From Gemmatimonadota bacterium (GTDB taxonomy: Bacteria; Gemmatimonadota; Gemmatimonadetes; Gemmatimonadales; GWC2-71-9), in the NCBI GenBank assembly GCA_003221035.1, contig QHUB01000027.1:1-56734 (forward strand): DNA of 56,734 bases, read 5' to 3'. Below the pieces are notes generated by a model. It ran no database searches. It was not told the DNA's origin and saw nothing but the letters and a program-made list of their open reading frames with translations. Below, in pieces: positions 1 to 8,170 of the stretch (position 1 is the stretch's first letter; each line of letters opens with the position of its first letter). A program made the position numbers and the translations under genes.

Positions 1-1239
1 CACGCCTTCTCGCGCGATCACGGCACTCCATCGCGTCACAGCCTCGCCGGTTCTCCCGCCGAGTTCCAGCGGCTGCTTGCGCCATGCAATGTGAGCAGCG
101 CACGCGCGCGCCAGCGTCTCGGGCGCTCGTCCGCGGCGTTGCTCGAATACGGGAATCAAAGGCAACACGCGTATCTGCATCTTGGCGTCCTGGTTGGTCG
201 CAATGACGCGCCACTCGTGGTCGAGCCACGGATTGCGGAATCGCTCCACGACCGCACGGGCGAACTGCGTGGCGCCTTCGGCCGGCAGGTCGGTTGCGGG
301 GATGATCTCGTCGAACAACAGCCTCCGCAAGAACGCCCCGAAGCGGGGGTGTTCGAGGGCTTCCCGAACCGTGCGAATCCCCACCAGCAGCGCGAGCGGA
401 GCGAGCGCCGTGTGTGTGGCGTTGAGAAGCCGGAGCTTCCGTTCCTCATAGAACCCGATGTCGCGCGCGAACACCACCCGGTCGGGCGCCTCGATCGGCA
501 AGGCGCGCCGCAATTCCTCCGGATGGCCCTCGATCGCCCAGAGCGCATAGGGCTCCGCAACCGTGATGAGCGCGTCGGCGTAGCCCAATCTGGCCTCCAA
601 TGCCGGGCGCTCAGCTTCCGGTGGGGCGCCGGTCGTGATACGGTCGACGAGCGATGAACAGAAGCGCACGCCACTCTTCAGCCAGCGCCGGAAGTCAGCC
701 GCGCGCGGCTCTGTAGCGGCCAGCTCGTCGACCATGGCCGCGAGTTTGGGGCCGTTATCAGGAACGAGCTCCGTCGGAATGACGAACAGCGGCGGGCCCT
801 CCGGCAGGCGTTCGAATCGCGCATACAGCAGATCGGTGAGGCGGGCGGGGAATCGGGAATCGATCCGAAATCCCGCCTCGGTCACATTGCTCACGATCGC
901 GCGCATTTCGGGAGCCAGGGCGGTGTCGCGGACGGCGTCCCACGCAGTGTCGGCCTGGAGCGCCCGCGAGATCGCGCCGATCAACCGGGTCCGCTCGATT
1001 CGCTTCCCGTTCTCCAAACCGCGCTCGACGAGCGTGAAGAGCCCGTCCTGCGCGTTGAGGGTATCGGCATTGCCGCGTGGTGTGCTCTGCACGACCACAA
1101 TGCGGCCGGCGGACGCGCCGGCGCGGTTCGCGACGTCTACTGCGTCCGCGACGAGGGCGCGCAACAACATCCCGGTGCCGAACTGCAGCACACGCTCGGG
1201 CAGCTCGTGTCGGCGGTAGGCGTCTGCGGGCCAGCGCAT
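1..1239 (-). CDS. uxaB: Tagaturonate reductase / mannitol dehydrogenase family protein, 3' end cut by window edge
   Basis: NAD-dependent polyol/hexuronate oxidoreductase, probably reducing tagaturonate to altronate in hexuronate catabolism. The first 413 residues lie in the window. The nucleotide-binding start reads ERVLQFGTGMLLRAL (residues 15-29), typical of altronate oxidoreductase. VRFCSSLVDRI (191-201) and KLRLLNATHT (268-277) match the central conserved block and the catalytic K-x(3)-LN-x-x-H block. The ATG at 1239 is chosen because the Rossmann entry begins soon after it. No good Shine-Dalgarno is seen; CCTAGG directly precedes the ATG. The gene diverges from the OmpA gene and no other hexuronate gene is visible. 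Mannitol or fructuronate reductase are alternatives within the same family. Confidence 0.8.
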   Translation of the reverse strand, partial: MRWPADAYRRHELPERVLQFGTGMLLRALVADAVDVANRAGASAGRIVVVQSTPRGNADTLNAQDGLFTLVERGLENGKRIERTRLIGAISRALQADTAWDAVRDTALAPEMRAIVSNVTEAGFRIDSRFPARLTDLLYARFERLPEGPPLFVIPTELVPDNGPKLAAMVDELAATEPRAADFRRWLKSGVRFCSSLVDRITTGAPPEAERPALEARLGYADALITVAEPYALWAIEGHPEELRRALPIEAPDRVVFARDIGFYEERKLRLLNATHTALAPLALLVGIRTVREALEHPRFGAFLRRLLFDEIIPATDLPAEGATQFARAVVERFRNPWLDHEWRVIATNQDAKMQIRVLPLIPVFEQRRGRAPETLARACAAHIAWRKQPLELGGRTGEAVTRWSAVIAREGV

Positions 1240-1343
1240 CCTAGGAATTAAGCCTCGTTCCTTAGACCGATGCAAAGTGCGCTGCGACACGATGATTCTT
1301 CCTACACGCCGGCATTCATGCCGCGCAGCCGGGGAGGGCTGAT
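1240..1343. promoter_or_regulatory. Divergent intergenic region, uxaB-like / OmpA
   Basis: This 104-bp gap must hold the promoters for both divergent genes. On the plus side a strong ribosome-binding site, GGGGAGGG (1331-1338), lies five bases before the OmpA ATG. I could not assign -35/-10 boxes with confidence. Confidence 0.4.
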
Positions 1344-1976
1344 ATGCAGCGGATAATGGCGGGGACGCTCATCGGTCTCGCGGTGGTTGGTGCGGGTTGC
1401 GTCAAGCGGTCTGTGAACCGCGAAACGGCAGTCGCAATCAACGCGGCGCCGATCACGAAGGAAACCGGCGCGACCGTGCGCAACGCCATCATGGGCGCCG
1501 CGGCCAACGGCCCCGCAGCGACGACGATCACCAAGCAGATGGACAAGCAAGCCCAGGAGCTCGCGTTCGAGCTGCCGGGCGCGCTCGTCCAACGTCTCGG
1601 CGGCGGCATCGTGGTGACGTTGCCGGAGAGCATGATGTTCGCGCAGGAATCGGACGAGTTGACGGCCGCGAGTCGCGACAATCTGCGGCGCCTTGCCACG
1701 AGCTTCGAGCAGTATCCCAACACGCGCATCATGATCGTCGGCCACACGGACACCGAGGGCGGCACCGACAAGAACCAGAGTCTGTCGGAGCGGCGCGCCC
1801 AGTCGCTCGCGGCGTTCCTCGAGCAGATCGGCGTGAATCGCGCGCGGATGACGGCCATCGGCCGCGGCGACGCGGAGCCGATCGCGACGAACGACACCGA
1901 CGCCGGCCGCCAATGGAACCGGCGCGTTGAAGTCGCCATCTACGCCGACGAAGCGACGCGGTTCGGGTCGCGCTGA
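1344..1976 (+). CDS. OmpA-family peptidoglycan-binding lipoprotein
   Basis: A 210-aa outer-membrane lipoprotein expected to tether the outer membrane to peptidoglycan. A signal peptide ends in a lipobox with Cys19 (VVGAGC). An Ala/Gly-rich segment (about 43-62) resembles the glycine-zipper part of YiaD-like proteins. The C-terminal OmpA domain (about 90-205) contains the diaminopimelate-binding signature: GHTDTEGG, then LSERRAQS and NRRVEV. The ATG has the GGGGAGGG ribosome-binding site at 1331-1338. The stop codon overlaps the next start (TGATG), so this is the first gene of a coupled plus-strand run to 5523. It could equally be called Pal/YiaD-like. Confidence 0.88.
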   Translation: MQRIMAGTLIGLAVVGAGCVKRSVNRETAVAINAAPITKETGATVRNAIMGAAANGPAATTITKQMDKQAQELAFELPGALVQRLGGGIVVTLPESMMFAQESDELTAASRDNLRRLATSFEQYPNTRIMIVGHTDTEGGTDKNQSLSERRAQSLAAFLEQIGVNRARMTAIGRGDAEPIATNDTDAGRQWNRRVEVAIYADEATRFGSR

Positions 1977-2269
1977 TGCCGTTGCTGCTTGCGCTGCTTG
2001 CTCTCCTTGCCCCGCGGATCGCGATCGTCCTGTTGTGGCTGTTCACGACATGGTTCGACGGCTTGTTCAGTTGGGTGATTTGGCCGATCCTCGGCTTCAT
2101 CTTCTTGCCAACCTCGCTGCTTTGGTATACGGTGGTGCTGCACTGGTTCGGTGGAGTGTGGTCGCCGTGGACTATCGTGGGCTTGATCATCGCGTTTCTG
2201 ATCGACGTGTCGCCGGCGCGTGAGCATCGGCGATTTGTCGGACGACGCGCGACGGACGTCGTCGCCTAG
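1976..2269 (+). CDS. Small integral membrane protein
   Basis: 97 residues, dominated by hydrophobic Trp/Leu/Phe-rich segments (about 2-22, 28-58 and 62-78), so probably three membrane helices with a short basic cytoplasmic tail. It starts inside the stop codon of the OmpA gene. The tail overlaps the GTG start of the next gene by 50 bases, so either the true C-terminus is shared sequence or the downstream start lies later. I recognise no catalytic motif and assign no function. Confidence 0.65.
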   Translation: MPLLLALLALLAPRIAIVLLWLFTTWFDGLFSWVIWPILGFIFLPTSLLWYTVVLHWFGGVWSPWTIVGLIIAFLIDVSPAREHRRFVGRRATDVVA

Positions 2270-2720
2270 TTTCGCCGCCGCGCGAAAGCTTGCGTACTGG
2301 TTGGATGCCGGGTTTCGCATTCCGGGCACCGACCTGCGTTTTGGGGTGGATCCCATCCTCGGATTGATTCCCGGCGTCGGCGATGCTGCTGGCGCCGTTC
2401 TTGCTGGGTGGATTCTCGTAGAGGCGTACCGACTTGGCGCATCCCGCGCCACGCTCGTGCGGATCGCCGGCAACGTGGCGCTCGATGCGGCAGTGGGCGC
2501 CGTTCCGCTATTCGGGGATATCTTCGACTTCGCATGGAAAGCCAATCTTCGGAACGTGGCGCTGCTGGAGCGCCATCTGGCGGAGCCGGGACGCGCGGCA
2601 CGCGCGGACCGCTCGTTCGTGTTCTTGGTACTTGGTGGCGTGCTTGTTACGGCGTTCGCGCTGCTCGTGCTGGGGATCCTGCTGACGCGCTGGGTGTTCC
2701 GCGCATTGGCCGCCGCATGA
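2220..2720 (+). CDS. DUF4112 domain membrane protein
   Basis: A 166-aa protein whose central part (ARKLAYWLDAGFRIPGTD, then GVDPILGLIPGVGDAAG, then GNVALDAAVGAVPLFGDIFD) is the conserved DUF4112 core. That core has two glycine-rich hydrophobic hairpins. A further membrane helix lies near residues 130-155. The GTG at 2220 is the first possible start and overlaps the preceding gene by 50 bases; an internal start is possible because the domain begins only around residue 20. The stop overlaps the lspA start (ATGA). Function of the family is unknown. Confidence 0.75.
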   Translation: MSIGDLSDDARRTSSPSFAAARKLAYWLDAGFRIPGTDLRFGVDPILGLIPGVGDAAGAVLAGWILVEAYRLGASRATLVRIAGNVALDAAVGAVPLFGDIFDFAWKANLRNVALLERHLAEPGRAARADRSFVFLVLGGVLVTAFALLVLGILLTRWVFRALAAA

Positions 2721-3223
2721 GAGCCAAGGCGTTGTGGTTCTGGCCCCTCGCGCTGGCATTGCTCGTGACGGACTGCGCGACGAAACGGGCGGTCGAGCAT
2801 CGGCTCACGCTCGGTGAGACGAAGCCGGTGGTCGGCGACGTCGTGCGCCTCACGCTCTCGTACAACAAGAACGCCGCGATGGGCGTCGAGGTCGGCGGCG
2901 ATTCCCGCCGCACCGTGCTGTCCGTCCTGACGTTCGCGGCGCTGCTCGTGCTGGGCGTGCTGTACCACCGCACGCGGCCATCGGAGCGGTTGCGCGTGAT
3001 TGGCGTTGCGCTGGTGGCGGGAGGCGCGTTGGGCAATCTCCTGGACCGCCTGCGGTCGTCGGCGGGGGTCGTTGACTTCATCGATGTCGGCGTCGCGCAG
3101 GTGCGCTTCTGGACTTTTAATGTTGCTGACATGGGCATTACAATCGGCGCCGTGCTGCTGTTGATCGCGTTGGGTTGGAAGACGCATGACCGGGGGTTGG
3201 TCCGGGCGCACCGGAGCCCTTAG
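2717..3223 (+). CDS. lspA: Lipoprotein signal peptidase (signal peptidase II)
   Basis: The aspartic protease of the inner membrane that cleaves the signal peptide of diacylglyceryl-modified prolipoproteins. 168 residues is the usual family length. Visible family marks are Asp19 and Lys23 in the first helix, the YNKNAAMGV block, GNLLDRL with catalytic Asp110, and FNVADMG with catalytic Asp138. Four hydrophobic helices are evident. The ATG at 2717 overlaps the DUF4112 stop (ATGA), which fixes the start. The product would process the many lipoproteins encoded in this window, including the OmpA protein of the same run. Confidence 0.93.
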   Translation: MRAKALWFWPLALALLVTDCATKRAVEHRLTLGETKPVVGDVVRLTLSYNKNAAMGVEVGGDSRRTVLSVLTFAALLVLGVLYHRTRPSERLRVIGVALVAGGALGNLLDRLRSSAGVVDFIDVGVAQVRFWTFNVADMGITIGAVLLLIALGWKTHDRGLVRAHRSP

Positions 3224-3234
3224 CTTTCGGCTGC

Positions 3235-5523
3235 GTGCCAAAACCGCAGCAGTTTCCCCACGCCTCACCGCCGCCTCAGCCGTCGTCTGCCCTGAAGGCA
3301 TCCCTCGCCGACCGCTACACCGTGGAGCGGGAGCTCGGCCACGGCGGCATGGCGACCGTCTATCTCGCCGAAGAAAAGAAGCATGGCCGCAAGGTCGCGA
3401 TCAAAGTGCTGCGTCCCGAAATCACCGCGGCGCTCGGCACCGAGCGGTTCTTGCGCGAGATCGGCATCGCGGCCCGTCTCTCACATCCGCACATCGTTCC
3501 CCTGATCGACTCCGGGGAAGCGGGTGGGCTGCTCTATTATGTCCAGCCGCACGTCCCCGGCGGCTCGCTTCGTGACCGGCTGCTGGGCGAACGGCAGCTG
3601 CCGCTCAAGGACGCACTTCGCATCGCGCAGGACGTCGGCGCGGGACTCGATTTCGCGCATCGCCAGGGATTTGTCCATCGCGACGTGAAGCCGGAAAACA
3701 TTCTGTTCGCCGACGGCCATGCATTGCTGGCCGACTTCGGCGTCGCGCGCGCCTGTTGCGGCGCCGAGGACGATGCCGCGCAGACCGGTCCGACCGTGAC
3801 CGATGTGGGGCTCGCTGTGGGGACGCCCGAATACATGAGCCCGGAGCAAGCGAGCGGCGACCAGGACCTTGGCGCGGCTAGCGACGTGTACAGTCTCGCC
3901 TGTGTCGTGTACGAGATGCTCGCGGGCGAGCCGCCGTTCCAGGGACCCGGCCGGACCGTGATCGCGAAGCAGGTAACGGAGATACCGCGTCCGCTGCGCG
4001 GTTTCCGTCCGGAAGTCCCGGCGCCGATCGAGCGGGCGATCCTGCACGCGCTCGAAAAGGACCCCGAGCAGCGCTATGGCACCGCGGCGGAGTTCATCGC
4101 CGCCCTGCTCGCGCCTGAGGGGCCGGGCGCCGGGCGCGCGCCCGCCACGACGCGCTCCATCGCGGTGCTGCCGTTCGTCAATGCCAGCCCGGATCCGGGC
4201 AACGAGTACTTGAGCGACGGCATCACCGACGAGCTGATCGACGCTCTCGCGAAGATCGCCGGATTACGGTTGGCGTCGCGGACGTCGGTCTTTGCGTTGA
4301 AGGGTCGGGCGCTCGATGTGCGCGCCGTGGGCGCATTGCTCGGCGTCTCGGTCGTGCTCGAAGGGACCGTGCGCCGCGCCGGCGATCGGCTGCGCATTAC
4401 AGCCCAACTCACGTCGACCGATGATGGCCGGCTCCTGTGGTCGCAGCGCTATGACCGTCAGCTCGTGGACGTCTTCGCCATTCAGGACGAGATCGCGGCG
4501 ACGATCGTCAATACGCTGCGCGCGACGATGTTCGCCGATCTGTCCGACTACATCCCGCGGCGCTACACGGAAAACATCCACGCCTACGGGCTGTACCTGA
4601 AGGGCCGGTTCGCGTGGAACAAGCGGACCCAGGAGGGCGTCGCCGAAGCGATCGACTACTTCAAGCAGGCGATCGCCGAGGATCCGGGCTACGCCCCCGC
4701 CTACGCGGGTTTAGGCGACTCGTACTCGCTCGACGTCGATTACCGCGCGATTCCGGTCGCGGATGCATACGCGCGAGCGAAGGAGTACGCCGGAAAGGCG
4801 CTGGCGCTCGATGAGTCTCTGCCGAGTGCGCATGCATCGCTCGCGTGGGTGCTCTTCATCTACGACTGGAAGTGGGACGAGGCGGAGCGTGAGTTTCGCC
4901 GCGCGATCGAGCTGAATCCCCGGTACGCCAGTGCGCATCAATGGTTCGCATTCCTGCTCGCGGCCCGCGGGCAGTTCGATGCGGCGCTGGTCGAGGGCCA
5001 TACCGCCCTCGAGCTCGATCCCGCGTCGGTGTCGATCCGGCGCGCTGTGGGCTGGGTGTACTTCTACGCTCGCCGCTACGCGCAGGCGCGTGAGCACCTG
5101 TCGCGCGCGATCGAAATGAACCCGCTGGCCGTCGAGAGTTACCGCATGCTGGGCAGCACGTTAGCGCTCCAGGGCGAGAACGCGGAGGCGGAGCGAATCT
5201 TTCAAGAGGCGCTGGCACTGCCGGGGTCCGGCGCGTATTCGATCGGCATGCTGGGCTGGCAGCTCGCGCGCCTCGGGAAACGGGATGACGCTGAGCAATT
5301 GTTGCGACAACTGGAGTCGACGCGCCAGCAGGGCTACGTCTCACCCGTGGCGTTCGCGATGGTGCACATCGGTCTGGGGAATCTCCAGCAGGCGCTGGAC
5401 TGGACCGAGCGCGCCTACGAGGAGCGTCGGGGCTGGGTCGTGTACGCGAATGTGAACCCGATCTTCGATCCGCTGCGCCACGAGGCCCGTTTCAGGGAGC
5501 TAACGGACAGGATGGAGTTATAA
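3235..5523 (+). CDS. Serine/threonine protein kinase with TolB-like domain and TPR repeats
   Basis: A 762-aa cytoplasmic kinase. The kinase domain (about 27-290) has the glycine loop GHGGMA (35-40), the ATP-binding lysine in VAIKVL (Lys57), catalytic HRDVKPEN (148-155), DFG (167-169), and GTPEYMSPEQ in the activation segment. Residues about 305-440 (SIAVLPFVN, then EYLSDGITDELI, then LEGTVRR) form the TolB/adenylate-cyclase-associated domain common in such kinases. The remainder is TPR-like helical repeats, presumably for protein partners. No membrane segment is seen. The GTG start at 3235 precedes the kinase fold by 25 residues; no strong ribosome-binding site is visible. It lies 11 bases after lspA and ends the plus-strand run. 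Confidence 0.92.
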   Translation: MPKPQQFPHASPPPQPSSALKASLADRYTVERELGHGGMATVYLAEEKKHGRKVAIKVLRPEITAALGTERFLREIGIAARLSHPHIVPLIDSGEAGGLLYYVQPHVPGGSLRDRLLGERQLPLKDALRIAQDVGAGLDFAHRQGFVHRDVKPENILFADGHALLADFGVARACCGAEDDAAQTGPTVTDVGLAVGTPEYMSPEQASGDQDLGAASDVYSLACVVYEMLAGEPPFQGPGRTVIAKQVTEIPRPLRGFRPEVPAPIERAILHALEKDPEQRYGTAAEFIAALLAPEGPGAGRAPATTRSIAVLPFVNASPDPGNEYLSDGITDELIDALAKIAGLRLASRTSVFALKGRALDVRAVGALLGVSVVLEGTVRRAGDRLRITAQLTSTDDGRLLWSQRYDRQLVDVFAIQDEIAATIVNTLRATMFADLSDYIPRRYTENIHAYGLYLKGRFAWNKRTQEGVAEAIDYFKQAIAEDPGYAPAYAGLGDSYSLDVDYRAIPVADAYARAKEYAGKALALDESLPSAHASLAWVLFIYDWKWDEAEREFRRAIELNPRYASAHQWFAFLLAARGQFDAALVEGHTALELDPASVSIRRAVGWVYFYARRYAQAREHLSRAIEMNPLAVESYRMLGSTLALQGENAEAERIFQEALALPGSGAYSIGMLGWQLARLGKRDDAEQLLRQLESTRQQGYVSPVAFAMVHIGLGNLQQALDWTERAYEERRGWVVYANVNPIFDPLRHEARFRELTDRMEL

Positions 5524-5525
5524 GG

Positions 5526-5591
5526 GAGACGCTGGGCCGCCGAGCCGCAGAGCGGGTCGGCTCGGCGGCTTGGCGGCTAACTCAGCGTCTC
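5526..5591. terminator. Long two-tier hairpin between convergent genes
   Basis: A 12-bp perfect GC stem (5536-5547 with 5558-5569, 10-base loop) is nested within a 9-bp outer stem, GAGACGCTG (5526-5534) with CAGCGTCTC (5583-5591). It lies between the kinase stop and the convergent DUF2914 stop, so it can terminate transcription from both sides. There is no clear T-run. The complex form could also mark an intergenic repeat element. Confidence 0.55.
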
Positions 5592-5595
5592 AGAT

Positions 5596-6033
5596 CTATT
5601 GCCCTACTGTAAAATCAATTCGCTTCAAGACCGCACCCGCTTCATCCCGAATCTCCACGTGCCATGCTCCCTTTGCATCGGCCGGGATGCTCTTGCGGCT
5701 CCACGTTCTCCACGGCGATCCACCGATCGTGAGAGAGACGTCGCCGACATTGTCGTCACCATGGAACCAGACGTGGTGCAGCGTTTGTCCGTTGCCGCCG
5801 GTCACGCGCATCCACAGCACGACGGTGCCGACGCTGTCGGGGAATGCCGTGCCCGTATCCTGCGGCGCGCGATCGGCGACGTTGCGCGCGAGGACGGCTT
5901 CCACGTTGACATTCCCCGCGGGGGCGGCGGCGGCCGGCGCAGCCGCCGGCGGCGCTGCCTGCTTGGTCGTATCCTGCGCAGCGAGGGATCCGGCGACGCC
6001 CAACGCAAGCCCCAGCAAGAGCAGCGATTTCAT
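5596..6033 (-). CDS. Exported DUF2914 domain protein
   Basis: 145 residues with a cleavable signal peptide (MKSLLLLGLALGVAGSLAAQ), a Pro/Ala-rich linker (about 25-40), and a DUF2914 domain. The domain is recognisable from VVLWMRVTG, HHVWFHGDDNVGDVSL and WRTWSRKSI, ending in GAWHVEIRDEAGAVL. The family has a small beta-sandwich appearance and no known activity; it is probably periplasmic. The start overlaps the upstream stop (ATGA). It is the last gene of the nine-gene run that begins at 10594. Confidence 0.8.
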   Translation of the reverse strand: MKSLLLLGLALGVAGSLAAQDTTKQAAPPAAAPAAAAPAGNVNVEAVLARNVADRAPQDTGTAFPDSVGTVVLWMRVTGGNGQTLHHVWFHGDDNVGDVSLTIGGSPWRTWSRKSIPADAKGAWHVEIRDEAGAVLKRIDFTVGQ

Positions 6034-6311
6034 GCAGACACTCCCTGGTCGAGTTTAGCACGCTCCGCAGCGCGCCGGCTGCGCCGCTCGAGCGACGCGC
6101 CCAACGCGGCGGCGATGAGACAGCCCAACAACGTTCCAGCCATCTGAAAGCCGAGTTGATACTGGAGCTGGATCCAGTGGCACTTGGGTGCGAAGATCGG
6201 ACCGACGAGCCGGCCGCAGGTGTTCTGCGAGAATGCGAATCCCCAGCTCGCCGCAAGCCCAAAGAGCAGCGGGAGCAGCGCGACGAAGAAATGCCGGAGC
6301 TGCAGCTTCAT
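6030..6311 (-). CDS. Small membrane protein, unknown
   Basis: 93 residues with two predicted membrane helices (about 8-28 and 53-72), separated by a loop with two cysteines (CGRLVGPIFAPKC), and a basic Arg-rich C-terminus that should face the cytoplasm. The start at 6311 is fixed by the ATGA overlap with the upstream enzyme gene; a longer in-frame reading upstream is only antisense-like low-complexity sequence. The paired loop cysteines could form a disulfide. No family is recognised. Confidence 0.65.
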   Translation of the reverse strand: MKLQLRHFFVALLPLLFGLAASWGFAFSQNTCGRLVGPIFAPKCHWIQLQYQLGFQMAGTLLGCLIAAALGASLERRSRRAAERAKLDQGVSA

Positions 6312-7402
6312 CGGCCACGCTCGATGTGCCAGCGGTCCATGATGCGGTCTCCTTCCATGACCACGTACTCGTCGAAATGCGCTTCGGTCAGGCAGGAGTG
6401 ATTGGGAACGATCTCGATCTGCTGCCCGACTTTGAACTTTCCCTCGATGGCCGCGGGCGCGGCGGCGCGAATGACACCGTGTTCCTGCGAAACGGATGCG
6501 ACGCTCAGCTCGGGGTGGTCCTTGACCGCGCCGAAGGAGGGCTCGAGGCCCAGATGCGTGGGGCCCAGGTCCTTGGAGAGCGACAGCGCGCCTGCATCGA
6601 CCACGAAATGCGACGCCCCGGGTTGATGCGAGACGACCGTCGCGAGCACCGTGACCGCGACGTCGCGCGGCTCGCAGCACCCGATGAGCACCATGGTCCG
6701 ATCATAGAAGATGTAGTTCCCGGGCCGTGCTTCTGTGACGCCCGTCAAGCCTTTTACGGCCACCATCGCGGGGGTCGAGCCGACGCTGATCCCGCGCACC
6801 CGCAGGCCGTCTTTCCGCAGCAGCTCCCCGAACCAGACCATCACCTGGCGCTCCTGCTCGGCGATCTGCGCCGCCTCGTCTGTGTTGCGCGTGCGATACG
6901 CGTGACCGGAATGGCTGAGGATTCCGTCGAAGGCGAGCCCACGCTCCGCGCCGAGCTCGCGCGCGACCTCGAGCGCGTAGCGCGATGACGGATCGACACC
7001 GGCACGGTGATAACCGCAATCGACTTTGAGCCACACGTGTAGCCCACTGCCGGCCAGAGCCTTGGCGGTCTCGAGATCGTCCAGAATCACACGCAGCGTC
7101 ACGCCGTTCCGACCGATTCGCTGCACGTGGGGCACGTGCGTCGGATCGAGCGGAAACGCCCACGTCAGATCGCTGAATCCGCCGCGGGCGAACGCCTCGG
7201 CCTCAAACAGCGTCGAGACCGTGATGCCTTGTGCGCCGTACGCCTGCTGCCGCCGCCCGAGCTCGAGACACTTGTGGGTCTTGATGTGCGGACGGAGGGA
7301 GACGCCCAGGCGCCGGGCTCTTTCTGCCATCTGCTTCAGGTTGCGCTCCATGACTTCCTGATCGAGCAGCAACGCGGGCGTCTCGATGTCCAACGACCTC
7401 AA
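6308..7402 (-). CDS. D-serine dehydratase-like / D-threonine aldolase-family PLP enzyme
   Basis: A fold-type III PLP enzyme (alanine racemase N-terminal barrel plus C-terminal DSD-like domain) acting on a D-hydroxy amino acid. The PHIKTHK motif (residues 38-44) carries the expected PLP lysine. The C-terminal NHSC pair resembles the zinc-binding His/Cys of eukaryotic-type D-serine dehydratase rather than the His/Asp of D-threonine aldolase, so dehydratase activity is favoured. I choose the TTG at 7402 because it overlaps the upstream TGA (TTGA), as other junctions here do, and begins just before the conserved DIETPALLLD. TTG codons at 7414 and 7393 are alternatives. The next gene overlaps by four bases. 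Confidence 0.8.
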   Translation of the reverse strand: MRSLDIETPALLLDQEVMERNLKQMAERARRLGVSLRPHIKTHKCLELGRRQQAYGAQGITVSTLFEAEAFARGGFSDLTWAFPLDPTHVPHVQRIGRNGVTLRVILDDLETAKALAGSGLHVWLKVDCGYHRAGVDPSSRYALEVARELGAERGLAFDGILSHSGHAYRTRNTDEAAQIAEQERQVMVWFGELLRKDGLRVRGISVGSTPAMVAVKGLTGVTEARPGNYIFYDRTMVLIGCCEPRDVAVTVLATVVSHQPGASHFVVDAGALSLSKDLGPTHLGLEPSFGAVKDHPELSVASVSQEHGVIRAAAPAAIEGKFKVGQQIEIVPNHSCLTEAHFDEYVVMEGDRIMDRWHIERGR

Positions 7403-7779
7403 GGCACGTACCAACCCTTCAGGATGCTGGTCGCCAGTGCTGCCCAACCGCAGAGGAACATGAGGCCGCCGACCGGCGTGATCGCGCCCAGCCAGCGAGC
7501 GCCGGTCACGGAGAGCAGGTAGAGACTGCCGGAGAACAGGATGGTACCGGCGATGAACAGCCACCCGGCGGCCCGCACCGGAATGCCGGGCCAGTGATTC
7601 GAAGCCCACGCGACTGCGAAGAGCGCCAGCGCGTGGTACATCTGGTAGCGCGCGCCGGTCTCGAACACGGTGAGGAGCTCAGGGCTGAGCCGGCCGCGCA
7701 GGGCATGCGCCCCAAACGCGCCCGCGGCGACCGCGATGAAAGCCGAGACGGCGCCCGCGAGGGCGAACGCCCTATCCAT
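7399..7779 (-). CDS. DUF423 family membrane protein
   Basis: 126 residues, four predicted membrane helices. The family signature is clear: GAVSAFIAVAAGAFGAHALRG at the N-terminus, then FETGARYQMYHALALF and a C-terminal TPVGGLMFLCGW. DUF423 (YgdD-like) proteins are small inner-membrane proteins without a defined biochemical role. The start overlaps the end of the holin-like gene by eight bases, and the stop overlaps the downstream TTG start. Confidence 0.88.
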   Translation of the reverse strand: MDRAFALAGAVSAFIAVAAGAFGAHALRGRLSPELLTVFETGARYQMYHALALFAVAWASNHWPGIPVRAAGWLFIAGTILFSGSLYLLSVTGARWLGAITPVGGLMFLCGWAALATSILKGWYVP

Positions 7780-8170
7780 CGATGCGGCGGCCCGTGACCT
7801 CCACGCGCTGCATCCGCTCGATGCGTCCCGAGCCGCCGATGAAGTGCGACGCAGCCCAGCTCGTCAGGCCGACGATGATCGCGCCCACCACGGCCGAGCT
7901 CAGGCTGCTCACCACAAACCCGGGGACCAGCCAGTCGACGATCTTGAGCGAGATGCCGTTCACCACGAGGATGAAGAGCCCGAGCGTAAGCACCGTGAGC
8001 GGCAGCGTGAGGATGAGGATGATCGGCCGGATCACGGCATTCACGATGCCGAGCAGCAGCGCCGAGATGACGAGCGCGCTGGTGCTGGTGAACTCGATGC
8101 CGGGCAGCAGTTGGTCGGCGATCCAGAGCCCGAGCGCGGTGATCAGCAGTCGTAGAAAGAAGCCTCTCAT
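7772..8170 (-). CDS. Phage holin family 4-like membrane protein
   Basis: 132 residues with four hydrophobic helices. The pattern MRGFFLRLLITALGLWIAD, ALLLGIVNAVIRPIILILTLP and LTLGLFILVVNG is that of the chromosomal phage_holin_4_2 family. These are housekeeping membrane proteins in many bacteria and do not indicate a prophage; no lysis or capsid gene is nearby. The start overlaps the stop of the lipoprotein gene (ATGA). Confidence 0.85.
   Translation of the reverse strand: MRGFFLRLLITALGLWIADQLLPGIEFTSTSALVISALLLGIVNAVIRPIILILTLPLTVLTLGLFILVVNGISLKIVDWLVPGFVVSSLSSAVVGAIIVGLTSWAASHFIGGSGRIERMQRVEVTGRRIDG

Noticed and set aside
7772-8170. Prophage remnant suggested by the holin-like gene
   Set aside because: The family is common as a chromosomal membrane protein and no other phage gene, integrase or att-like repeat is nearby.
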